From the NCBI GenBank assembly GCA_965153355.1, contig OZ231126.1, positions 96,906,001 through 96,970,000 of the forward strand: a stretch of 64,000 nt of DNA, given 5' to 3'. Under the pieces are notes generated by a model. The model saw nothing but the letters and a program-made list of their open reading frames with translations, ran no database searches and was not told the DNA's origin. Positions 1 through 8,038 of the stretch are shown piece by piece. The first letter of the stretch is position 1. Every line of letters begins with the position of its first letter. The translations under genes were made by a program, and so were the position numbers. Source of the DNA: Flaccisagitta enflata. Taxonomy: Eukaryota; Chaetognatha; Sagittoidea; Aphragmophora.

Positions 1-165
1 TTTCATGATGGAGATACAGTGCAAAAGCAGAACAGAAGTTAGCCTAAATTTTTGAATCCCCTTTGGGAAACATCAGAGGCAAAGAGGGGAAGAGAGAGGG
101 ACTCAGGGAGGTATTTCAAATAGTACAGGGAAAAAAGTGACTATTGGGAATTGGAGAGAGAGAGG
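1..165 (+). repeat. Left arm of a 3.5-kb-spaced inverted repeat
   Basis: This stretch is the reverse complement, with small differences, of 3412-3545. The strongest part (about 3-105) contains GGAGATACAGTGCAAAAGCA and a purine-rich AGAGGGGAAGAGAGAG stretch. Similarity then weakens but resumes at the words TATTGGGAA. The arm may continue left of the window. It could be one terminal inverted repeat of a roughly 3.5-kb element or one of two dispersed copies in opposite orientation. Confidence 0.7.
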
Positions 166-690
166 AAAAAGAAGCTCAACTATGACCTAAAAGTAGGAGA
201 GGCACTAAAAATCAAGAAAGCCAACTGTGGTGTAGACATAGCCTATGTCAAAACGGACGCTTGGAACCCAGAGTTCAATACAATAGATTGACAGCAAGTA
301 TTGGGCGAGGGCCCAGCTCTCATTGGGCTCTCTCTTTTCCTCTCTCTCCTACACTCCAATCTTTGACTAAGAGCCTTGTTTACCAGAAAAGGCGGCTCTC
401 GCCGACCGGAGTTAAATTGTCGGGAAAAAAGTCGAAGTCAGTTTTCGACTTTTTGACATATTCAGGAGAAACATGGTTTTCATTTTCTTGTGCGGAAGTT
501 GTGAGTGTCAGTTGAGCGAATGGGGCCTCCAATGAAATTGATAGAGTATGTAAATTTAATAATTCTCTATTATTTTGCGCCAAGCAGAATGCTCCACAAC
601 AAATATTTTTTGCTTTATGATTTTTTAAAGATTTAATTATAAAAAATTAAAGTTGAATTGATTTTTTATGATTTTGTGTAGGATCAATAA
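166..690. other. Unassigned non-repetitive sequence
   Basis: No gene, RNA gene or recognised repeat can be supported. The open frames here are short and have no recognisable motif. A 23-base word at 420-442 recurs exactly at 63977-63999, at the other end of the window. Confidence 0.5.
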
Positions 691-699
691 AGAAGTGTC

Positions 700-1130
700 T
701 ATGTATTTGTTTTTGCATGCAAATACAAGAAAACATGTTTGTGAGCACAGCTGCTCATCTGTGAGGGCATTTTTGAGCATTTTAGCTTATTTAGCTCAGT
801 CTTTTCTTTCTGATTTCAAATGCGATAAATGAATAAATATTTTCATACATTTTTAAGCAAGAAAATACAAGAAAGCATGTCAGTGAGCAGAGCCGCTTAT
901 CTGTAAATGGGTTTTTAAGTATTTTAGTTAATTTAGCTCATTTAGCTCTTTAGCTCGCTCTTTAATAGGATGAATAAATTGATGTTTTGATTTAAGTATG
1001 CAAGAAAGCATATGCAGTGAGCAGAGCTGGTTGTCTGGTTGAATTTTTTTGAATATTTCAGCCCATTTGGCCCATTTTTCTCTGATTTTAATGCAATCAA
1101 TACAAATCTAACAAATAAAAAAAAATGCAA
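700..1130 (+). repeat. Three diverged tandem units of about 135-142 bp
   Basis: Three related blocks are anchored by CAAGAAA(A/G)CAT at about 725, 867 and 1001. Each is followed by GTGAGCA(C/G)AGC and a TTTTTGA/AGTATTTTAG-like stretch with repeated TTTAGCTC words. The units have diverged well beyond microsatellite level, so this is an old tandem duplication. No coding potential is seen. Confidence 0.65.
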
Positions 1131-1262
1131 TGATTGAAGACAAAAACTTAGCGAAAAGTGACCAACGCTTACAACTTTTTTCCTCACTGCGACAGCCGCT
1201 ATTACTGGTAAGATTGTTTTTGATTTTTTTCAGTTCTTTTTTTCTCCTCATTACATTCATGC

Positions 1263-1299
1263 ATGTGTGTGTGTGTGTGTGTGTTCTTCTCTGTCTCTC

Positions 1300-1367
<68 letters not shown>

Positions 1368-1512
1368 CCTCTTCCTCTCACTCCTCTCTCCCCCTCCCTC
1401 TCCCCCCACTCTCCCCCTCCCTCTCTCCCTTCCTCTCTCTCTCCCTTCCTCTCTCCCTTCCTCTCTCTCTCCCTTCCTCCTTCTCTTTCTCCCTCCCTCT
1501 ATCTCCCTCCCT

Positions 1513-1561
<49 letters not shown>

Positions 1562-1630
1562 CCTCCCTCTGTCTCTATTTCTCTCTCTCTCCCTCTATCT
1601 CTATTTCTCTCTCTCCCTCTTTCTCTTTTT
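1263..1630 (+). repeat. GT then CT-rich polypyrimidine microsatellite
   Basis: A short (TG)n run at 1264-1283 passes into a compound CT/CTTT/CCCT tract with almost no purines for over 300 bases. The Ser/Leu/Pro-only open frames in all three frames are products of this composition and are not genes. A family G element interrupts the tract at 1631, and a similar CT tract resumes at about 2161. Confidence 0.9.
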
Positions 1631-2079
1631 GGGCAGCGGCCCCGAAGGGGACGAAGTCCTGTAGAACACAGGGGGACTTTCGTTGGTCTGTTCGTCCGTT
1701 CGTCTGTCCGACCGTTCGTCCCCCCCTATCAGGCCCCTCAGGCCTCATATAAGGCCTCTTGGGCCTCAAATCTGGCCTCTCAGGCCTCAAATCTGGCCTC
1801 TCAGGCCTCAAATCTGGCCTCTCAGGCCTCAGATCCGGCTTCTCAGGCCTCAGATCCGGCCTCTCAGGCCTCAAATCCAGCCTCTCAGGCCTCAAATCCA
1901 GCCTCTCAGGCCTCAAATCCAGCCCCTTAGGCTTCAAAACCGGTCTTTCAGACCTCAAATCCAACCTCTCAGGCCTCAAACCTGGCCTCTCAGGCTATAG
2001 CATCTCATCCACTTCAGGCAGGACGAACGAAAGTCCCCCTGTGTTCTACAGGACTTTGTCCCCTTTGGGGCCGCTGCCC
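1631..2079 (+). mobile_element. Family G element, complete, with 54-bp terminal inverted repeats
   Basis: The left end (1631-1684) starts GGGCAGCGGCCCCGAAGGGG. The right end (2026-2079) is its reverse complement apart from two positions, and both differences are CpG in the left copy and CpA in the right copy. Between the ends lies a 21-bp minisatellite. There is no transposase, so this is a non-autonomous MITE-like element of about 450 bp sitting in a CT tract. Related copies occur at 3607-4100 (inverted), 5001-6346, 60632-61094 and 62664-62975. The superfamily is not recognised. Confidence 0.8.
1735..2000 (+). repeat. 21-bp minisatellite (TCTCAGGCCTCAAATC-type) inside family G
   Basis: About a dozen units of 21 bp built on CTCAGGCCTCAAATCTGGC, slightly diverged. 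Because 21 is divisible by three, every frame shows a seven-residue peptide repeat (for example LRPERPD on the minus strand), which mimics a protein repeat but is a product of the period. The same unit occurs inverted at 3830-4045. Confidence 0.85.
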
Positions 2080-2160
2080 TGCTTCCCCGCACTCCAATTC
2101 ACAATCACTCAAACCATGGCAACGGGTATCGCTGGCCATATATTGCCCTTGGGCGACCTG

Positions 2161-2365
2161 TTCTCTCTCTCTCTCCCTCTCCCTTCCTCTCTCCCTCTCT
2201 CCCCCTCTGTCTCTCTCTCTTTCCCTCCGTCTCTCTCCTTCCTTTGCTCTCTCTCCCTCCCTCTCTCTCTCTCTTCCCTCCCGCTCTCTCTCCCTCCCTC
2301 TCTCTATCTCTTCCCTCCCTCTCTCTCACCCTCCCTCACTCTCTCCCTCCCTCTCTCTCTCTTTA
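2161..2365 (+). repeat. CT-rich polypyrimidine tract
   Basis: Compound CTCTCC/CCCT repeat, probably the continuation of the 1283-1630 tract on the other side of the family G element. Confidence 0.85.
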
Positions 2366-2394
2366 AAGCACCGAGATGGAGCACCAAAAAGTTG

Positions 2395-2480
2395 TAAAAT
2401 TCCTGTGCTACAGCCTGTGTTACAACCCCGCTTTATCGGTCCGTTGGTTGGTTGGTTGGTTGGTCAATTGGTTGGCTATA
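2395..2480 (+). mobile_element. Decayed left-end fragment of family T
   Basis: The sequence around 2428-2465 (ACAACCCCGCTTTATCGGTCC followed by GGTT repeats) matches the family T stretch downstream of the first hairpin, usually ACACCCCGCTTTGTCGGTCC. The hairpin itself is not recognisable. No right end was found before 2902. Confidence 0.45.
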
Positions 2481-2902
2481 AAAGTTGGTCAATGTCCGTT
2501 GAACTCATTTTAATTGTGACATAGTGCCTGAAATTGAGATCAATGAAAAATATCAATCTTTAGGAAAAATGCGGAAAATGTGAAAAAATAAAAAAAGATT
2601 AAAAAATTCATAACGCCTTAAGTATTGGTTCGACAGTGCCCTGCTTTTTTCCAGAAGGTGTAAAAAAGTAGCCTCTTTCACTCAGTATCAATTCCAACCC
2701 CAGCCTCGGGCGAGCCTAATTGTAATTCAACTTCCCCAAAACGCCCCAAACAAAAATGGAAAAAATTGATTTCTAAGCGAAACTCAAAAAATCAATAAAC
2801 TTTTTCGATTTTTTTCTTTTTGAGGCTCAGATGTGGAAAAAAATAAGAACAATAACAAGAACATTGTCAACCTCACAACAGCCGACATTATGAGAACATT
2901 CC
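2481..2902. other. Unassigned AT-rich sequence
   Basis: AT-rich sequence with several A- and T-runs. No gene or recognised repeat is seen. Confidence 0.4.
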
Positions 2903-3125
2903 TTTTTAGTCGCGTGCTACGCGACTCTACACCCCTCTTTGTTGGTCCGTCGGTTGGTTGGTTGGTCGGTCGGTTGGTCAGTTGGTCGGTCCCCTTTTTA
3001 CTTTTTTGGCGTTTATGAGCTATTTGAGCATACTGCTCCTGCCCAGATGCTCTAAAAACCATCTCCAGCACTGCTCCTGCCAAACCGCACGCGACTAGGG
3101 CAGCCGTGTATCCGGCCTTGTTTTT
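2903..3125 (+). mobile_element. Family T element, complete
   Basis: TTTTT is followed by the left arm AGTCGCGTGC (2908-2917), the inner arm CGCGACT (2920-2926), CTCTACACCCC, a GGTT/GGTC array, a core containing ACTGCTCCTGCC, the right arm GCACGCGACT (3087-3096), a second hairpin GCCGTGTATCCGGC, and then CTTGTTTTT. The right arm is the exact reverse complement of the left arm. No protein is encoded. This copy is the reference for the GTCGCGTGC subfamily. Confidence 0.85.
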
Positions 3126-3411
3126 GTGAAAGGCAAATTAAGGAACTGCATTAAACAAAGAGAATTGTTTCTGCATTATTGTAATAGTATACATCAATCA
3201 ATGTTACACTTAGAAATGTGCTAGTGATTAATTTTTAGTTCTCAGATCCTTTCATTGCCGATCAAAGTTAGGTAACCATATAATAGAGCATTCCTGTATA
3301 AACTTGCCATTATAAAATTAAGAACATCTAAAGAACAATTTGAGCCTCAAATCACCCTATGAATAAGAACATGAAAAAAATAACATGTTCTTATATGAGA
3401 AATAGAGTGTA
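3126..3411. other. Unassigned AT-rich sequence
   Basis: No gene is seen. TTAAGAACATCTAAAGAACA at about 3319 resembles the AAGAAC-type repeat found at 53339 and 58257. Confidence 0.4.
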
Positions 3412-3545
3412 TTCCCAATTGTCTCTCTTTTCCCTATAAAAACCTGTCTCTCTCTTCCCCTCTTTGCCTCTGATGATGTTTCCCAAAGTGGATTTGAATA
3501 TTTAGGCTAACTTCTGTTCTGCTTTTGCACTGTATCTCCATCATA
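3412..3545 (-). repeat. Right arm of the inverted repeat begun at position 1
   Basis: This is the reverse complement of the first ~160 bases, sharing the CTTTTGCACTGTATCTCC word and the CCCCTCTTTGCCTCTGATG stretch. The arm carries an extra ATG triplet relative to the left arm and other small differences, so the two arms are old or separate insertions. Confidence 0.7.
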
Positions 3546-3606
3546 AAATTACAGATGATTATTCTAGTACTACCTTAGGCCTTTTTAACAAGTGGCGATG
3601 GCCTAA

Positions 3607-4100
3607 CAGGGGGACTTTTGTTCGTCCTACCTAAAGAAGTGGATGAGATGCTATAGAGGCCTGACTGAAGGCGTTCAAGAGCCTAAACTCGGGTCTAAGA
3701 TGGCTGATATAAGGCCTAAGAATACCAATTGGAAGTTTGAGAGGGCTGACTTTAGGCTTGAGAGCACTGGATTAAGGCAAGAGAGGCCAGAGGACTGATT
3801 TGAAGCTTTAGAGCATTAAATTTAGGTTTAGATGGCTGATTTGAGGCCTGAGAGGCTTAATTTGAAGCCTGAGAGGCCCAATTTGAGGCATGAGAGGCCA
3901 GGTTTGAGGCCTGAGAGGCCAGATTTGAGGCCTGAGATACCAGATTTGAGGCCTGAGAGGCTTGATTTAAGGCCTGAAAGGCTGGATTTGCAGCCTGAGA
4001 GGCTGGATTTGATGCCTGAGAGGCTGGAATTGAGACCTGAGGAGCCTGATGAAAGGGGGGACGCACAAACTAACAAACAAACGGACGAACGAACCAAGCG
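3607..4100 (-). mobile_element. Family G element, inverted and truncated at both tips
   Basis: 3607-3654 matches the reverse complement of 2000-2040 (GGGGGACTT, then a GTTCGTCC word and GTGGATGAGATGCTATAG). The far end, about 4050-4095, matches the reverse complement of the first element's GTTCGTCCCCCC region. A 21-bp GAGGCCTGAGAGGC minisatellite fills 3830-4045. The outer GGGCAGCGG tips are missing, so it is probably inactive. Confidence 0.7.
3830..4045 (-). repeat. 21-bp minisatellite, inverted copy
   Basis: Units built on GAGGCCTGAGAGGCCAGATTT, complementary to the minisatellite at 1735-2000. The plus-strand frame reads as repeated LRPER(L/P)D heptads and the minus strand as LKSGLSG, which is an effect of the 21-bp period. 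Confidence 0.85.
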
Positions 4101-4132
4101 TTTCAAATACTTTTTGTATGTTTTTGTGATGG

Positions 4133-4205
4133 GGGGGTGGGGATTGGGGTTGGATACCCCTGCCAACCTGTTCATAACGATATTGTGACCCCGCGTCACT
4201 AGTTT
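4133..4205 (+). mobile_element. Right-end fragment of family T (GTGAC subfamily)
   Basis: Contains GGTTGGATACCCCTGCC and then ACGATATTGTGACCCCGCGTCACTAGTTT (given in parts: ATATTGTGAC, CCCGC, GTCAC). The hairpin GTGAC-CCCGC-GTCAC occupies the position of the GGCC hairpin in other copies. The same end closes the elements at 51777-51968 and 13290-13508. No left end was found; the fragment is joined to the family G remnant. Confidence 0.6.
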
Positions 4206-4511
4206 AATTTCATTAGTTGAGACTTTTTCTGTTCGATCACAGGAAAAATGTACAACACCGGAAGGCAAAGCGGCTCCCAGACGGCTCTGAGACCTCAGAC
4301 ACCATCATGGATTTAGGACGGACTGATTGTGGAACTTTTGAACTGTACCTTCACGAATGCTGTCCTACAAACTCTGTCAACCATGTACAAAATTGATTCT
4401 TTGCTCTTGGAATAAATTAGGAATTAACTAGGAATAAAATGGAATTAATTAGGAATAAATTGGAAACTTAAATTCTGCAGCATTACTCTTTTAGAGGATT
4501 TTCTTACATAT
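4206..4511. other. Unassigned sequence
   Basis: No gene is seen. A few GGAATTAA/TAGGAATAAA words repeat between 4410 and 4465. Confidence 0.4.
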
Positions 4512-5375
4512 CCTGCTATGCTGAAATCTTACATTTCCTGCTATGCTGATATCGTTAGAAGAAAAAGAAACACTTATCTTACAACTTTTTTTAAAAATTC
4601 GACTCCACTGATATTTTCTCTAAGCTAGAGTTGAGCTTATCATTGCGCGTCGAGGGAGGAAGACAAACTGATTAAAACCAACAAATAAATGGACAGACAG
4701 ATACGCTGATATGTATACAGTGTATTAGAACACCTACAAAGAATCCGACTGCAGCATAGTATTAGTAAGACGGCAATGATGACAAGGGAAATTGCTCCTT
4801 AAAAAAGAATTACCTTTACATACATCTTGCTCAGAGTTGGGAAGTAGCAGAGTAGGTCTAGTAAGAAAAGTGAAATAATTGCCAAACCTGATGAGTGACA
4901 TCGATACATGGCTACCCCAGTCGCGTCGGATGGGCAGGAGCAGTGCTGGTGAAGGTCACTACAGCATCAGGAGCAGTAGGCTCAAAAAGCTCAAAAACGC
5001 CTTGTCCTGCCTAAGTAGGTTGTGCTTGAAGTTTAGGGGGGGAGCGGGGCAGCGGCCCCAAGGGGGAATTTTCTCCTTCTCTTCCTCCTAGCCAAGGCCA
5101 GGGCCTGGAATTTGAGGCTAAGTGTTGAGCCTCGAGGCTGGGACTGAGATTTGAGCCTCAAGGGTGAAATTTTGACCTTGAGGATGGGATTTGGGCCTGG
5201 AGGGTGGGATTTGGGCCTTGAGGTTGGGATTTGGGCCTTGATGGTGGGATTCGGGCTTCGAAGGTGGGATTTGGGCTTTGAGGGTGGGATTTCAGCCTAA
5301 AGGCTGGGATTTTGGTCTCAAGGCTGGAATTTGAGCCTGGAGGGTGGGATTTGGGCTTCTAAGGTGGGATTCAAG
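4512..5375 (+). repeat. First copy of an 864-bp tandem duplication
   Basis: Nearly identical to the segment beginning at 5376. The copy contains unique sequence, a family T right-end fragment (4903-5000) and the left half of a family G element with its 20-bp minisatellite. The downstream junction (AAGCCTG then CTATGCTG, 5374-5387) shares CCTG with both parents. Relative to copy two it lacks 13 bases after ACATCGAT (about 4904). Confidence 0.9.
4903..5000 (-). mobile_element. Family T right-half fragment, first copy
   Basis: On the minus strand this is the right part of a GTCGCGTGC-type element: the core with ACTGCTCCTGCCCA-like words, CGCGACTGGGGTAGCC, then CATGTATC. The terminal CTTGTTTTC is absent because of the 13-bp deletion. 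The left half is absent as the sequence passes into a family G end. Confidence 0.7.
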
Positions 5376-6219
5376 CCTGCTATGCTGAAATCTTACATTT
5401 CCTGCTATGCTGATATCGTTAGAAGAAAAAGAAACACTTATCTTACAACTTTTTTTAAAAATTCAACTCCACTGATATTTTCTCTAAGCTAGAGTTGAGC
5501 TTATCATTGCGCGTCGAGGGAGGAAGACAAACTGATTAAGACCAACAAATAAATGGACAGAGAGATACGCTGATATGTATACGGTGTATTAGAACACCTA
5601 CAAAGAATCCGACTGCAGCATAGTATTAGTAAGACGGCAATGATGACAAGGGAAATTGCTCCTTAAAAAAGAATTACCTTTACATACATCTTGCTCAGAG
5701 TTGGGAAGTAGCAGAGTAGGTCTAGTAAGAAAAGTGAAATAATTGCCAAACCTGATGAGTGACATCGATGAAAACAAGGTCGGATACATGGCTACCCCAG
5801 TCGCGTCGGATGGGCAGGAGCAGTGCTGGTGAAGGTCACTACAGCATCAGGAGCAGTAGGCTCAAAAAGCTCAAAAACGCCTTGTCCTGCCTAAGTAGGT
5901 TGTGCTTGAAGTTTAGGGGGGGAGCGGGGCAGCGGCCCCAAGGGGGAATTTTCTCCTTCTCTTCCTCCTAGCCAAGGCCGGGGCCTGGACTTTGAGGCTA
6001 AGTGTTGAGCCTCGAGGCTGGGACTGAGATTTGAGCCTCAAGGGTGAAATTTGGACCTTGAGGATGGGATTTGGGCCTGGAGGGTGGGATTTGGGCCTTG
6101 ATGGTGGGATTTGGGCTTCGAAGGTGAGATTTGGGCTTTGAGGGTGGGATTTCAGCCTAAAGGCTGGGATTTTGGCCTCAAGGCTGGGATTTGGGCTTCT
6201 TAGGTGGGATTCAAGCCTG
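5376..6219 (+). repeat. Second copy of the 864-bp tandem duplication
   Basis: Repeats 4512 onward with few substitutions. It has 13 extra bases at about 5769-5781 (restoring AAAACAAGG, the family T end) and fewer minisatellite units. Beyond 6219 the sequence continues into the rest of the family G element, which copy one lacks. Confidence 0.9.
5771..5880 (-). mobile_element. Family T right-half fragment, second copy
   Basis: As at 4903-5000, but with the complete right terminus (AAAACAAGGTCGGATACATGG on the plus strand). It closely resembles the right half of the element at 15577. Truncated at about 5880 against the family G end. Confidence 0.75.
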
Positions 6220-6355
6220 TAGGCTGGGATTTGGGCCTCAAGGCTGGGATTTGGGCCTCGAGACTAGGATTTGGGCCTCAAGACTAGAAATCGGGCCTCG
6301 GGACAGCGGGGAACGGATGGAGGGACAAAGAAGGAGAAAATTCCCCATGCATGCA
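5881..6355 (+). mobile_element. Family G element with GAATTTTCTCC inverted ends
   Basis: It starts in CCTGCCTAAGTAGGTTGTG and GGGGCAGCGGCCCC. A perfect 18-bp inverted pair, GGGGAATTTTCTCCTTCT (5943-5960) and its complement (6329-6346), encloses a 20-bp minisatellite of GAGGGTGGGATTTGGGCCTT-type units. The leading CCTGCCTAAGTAGG stretch recurs inverted beside the element at 62664-62975, so the element boundary lies outside the GC-rich tip. Confidence 0.7.
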
Positions 6356-6540
6356 AGTAGATAAAAGGCATATTTACCTAAAATTTTATAGTCATTGGTC
6401 AATTATTTTGGCATCAGTGCAACTTTGAAGTGTTTTTTTTTGCCAAAAAACATGTTTTTAGATGGGATCTAATCTTGTTCGGCACGAAAAACTGACCCCT
6501 ATGCATTTTTTCACGCTTTGCTCCAAATTTGCCAAGATCT
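6356..6540. other. Unassigned spacer
   Basis: No feature recognised; AT-rich with T- and A-runs. Confidence 0.35.
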
Positions 6541-7350
6541 TTTTTGTCCGCGACGGAATACCATTCCGACGCGGACTATAATTCGAAGCGGGTGGGTGTC
6601 GTTGTCGTCGTCATTGTCGTTGTCGTCGTCGTCCACACTTTTAAAAATGGGCTAACTTTTGAACGCCTTGACCGATTTGCTTCATATTTGGAGGGAAGTT
6701 GTACTAGATTAAGCCGCTTTGCGGCCTATGCGTATGTTATGATCCGACCCACCCAACCGGCCCAACCAGCCTACCAGCCTAAAAGTGAAAAATGTGCATA
6801 ACTTAAGCATTTTTCAACCGATTTGGTTGAAACTTGGTATGTAGTCTCTAAATGGAAGGACTCAACATATGTATTTGAATTGTAAAGATTTTAGCATGCT
6901 AACCGGCCAAACCGGCCTACCACCCAACCAGCCTACCAGCCAGAAAGTGAAAAACGTGCAACGCCGTTTGACAACGCCGTTCGACAACGCTGTTCGACAA
7001 CGTCGTTCGACAACGCTGTTCGACAAGGCCGTTTGACAAGGCCGTTTGACAACGCCGTTTGACAACGCCGTTTGACAACGCCGTTTGACAATGCCGTTCG
7101 ACAACGCCATTCGACAACGCCGTTCAATAACACCGTTCGACAACATTGTTCGACAACGCCGTTCAACAACGCCGTTCGACAACATCGTTCGACAACGCCG
7201 TTCGACAACGCCGTTTGACAACGCCGTTTGACAACGCCGTTTGACAACGCCGTTCGACAACGCCGTTTGACAACGCCGTTCGACAACGCCGTTCGACAAC
7301 GCCGTTCGACAACGCCGGTCGACAACGCCGTTCGACCCCAGTCGCGGACC
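6541..7350 (+). mobile_element. Family H element, complete
   Basis: TTTTT is followed by a near-perfect hairpin: GTCCGCG (6546-6552), A, CGGAAT, loop ACC, ATTCCG, A, CGCGGAC (6570-6576), then TATAAT. Next come GTCGTT/GTCGTC repeats, one to two diverged ~150-bp units (words AACCGGCC, AGCCTACCAGCC, AAAGTGAAAAA), and the CAACGCCGTTYGA minisatellite. The right end is GTCGCGGAC (7341-7349), the complement of the first arm, followed by CCATACTCTTT. A longer copy lies at 58891-60345 and an inverted partial one at 17640-18870. No protein is encoded. Confidence 0.8.
6960..7338 (+). repeat. CAACGCCGTTYGA minisatellite in family H
   Basis: About 29 units of 12-13 bases reading CAACGCCGTT(T/C)GA, with a few variants (CATTGTT, CATCGTT). 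The minus-strand frames with VVERRCRTALSNG-like repeats come from this array and are not genes. The same unit closes the family H copy at 60150-60325. Confidence 0.9.
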
Positions 7351-7399
7351 CATACTCTTTCAAGATTTTTTTTTCTCCCTTTAAGAGACCGGACTAGGA

Positions 7400-7515
7400 A
7401 GATGAAGTTAAAAGAAAAAGAAAAAGAAAAGGAAAAGCAAGAAAAAGAAAAGGAAAAGCAAGAAGAAGAAGAGGAAAGGCAAGAAGTAGAAGAAGCAGAA
7501 GAAGAAGAAGAAGAA

Positions 7516-7547
<32 letters not shown>

Positions 7548-7575
7548 AGAAAAAGAAAAAGAAAAAGAGGAAAAA
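7400..7575 (+). repeat. GAA/AAAGAA purine tract
   Basis: Compound AAAGAA, GGAAAAGCAAG and (GAA)n repeat, about 175 bases nearly free of pyrimidines. Lys/Glu-only and Ser-only open frames across it follow from the composition. Confidence 0.9.
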
Positions 7576-8038
7576 AGGAAAAGGATGATGAAAAAAGTAA
7601 TTGGAAATCCTTTAGACAAGATGTTCTAGTTCAATGACTATGAGAAACAAGCACAAGGAAACTTTAACGGACATTTGCGCCAGTGCGCTACTTGCCCTAC
7701 CAGTTACAAGAGCTGCTTTTCTCCCTTCATGTTAATTAGAAACTTAAACTTCATCTGCACTTTTCTGCAGGAGCAAATGCGCTAATGCGCTAGGAAATGC
7801 GCTATGTAATGCGCTAATGTGATTCCCCTAGCAATTTACAGCGCCTAACTTCTGAAAACAGTATCAGCATTTTCAAGAGCTTAAAGTTTTTGGAGAGGTC
7901 GAGACTCAAAGGCAATGAATCTAGTCATTAGTAAGCAGAGAGAAGCATGGGTGTGTATGTCTGTCGCTGCTAGTGTTTTTATGTTATTTTTCGCTATGAA
8001 TCTTTTCTGTCTTTTTTGCAATTTTGTTTCTCTTTATC
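7576..8038. other. Unassigned sequence with a small AATGCGCTA cluster
   Basis: At about 7773-7820 the word AATGCGCTA occurs four times in quick succession. Otherwise no gene or recognised repeat. Confidence 0.4.

Noticed and set aside
1130-2397. Long Ser/Leu/Pro-rich and LRPERPD-type repeat proteins
   Set aside because: All frames on both strands are open simply because the DNA is a CT microsatellite and a 21-bp minisatellite. No unique protein sequence, start context or exon structure.
2620-2650. tRNA T-arm-like GGTTCGAC
   Set aside because: No acceptor, D or anticodon arm can be formed around it.
5748-5780. Hammerhead-ribozyme-like core (CTGATGAG ... GATGAAAAC)
   Set aside because: The segment between the two conserved boxes does not form a proper stem II, and no matching stem I/III with a cleavage site was seen. 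Probably chance.
6960-7338. CRISPR-like array
   Set aside because: Units are contiguous 12-13-bp minisatellite repeats without unique spacers; the DNA is eukaryotic.
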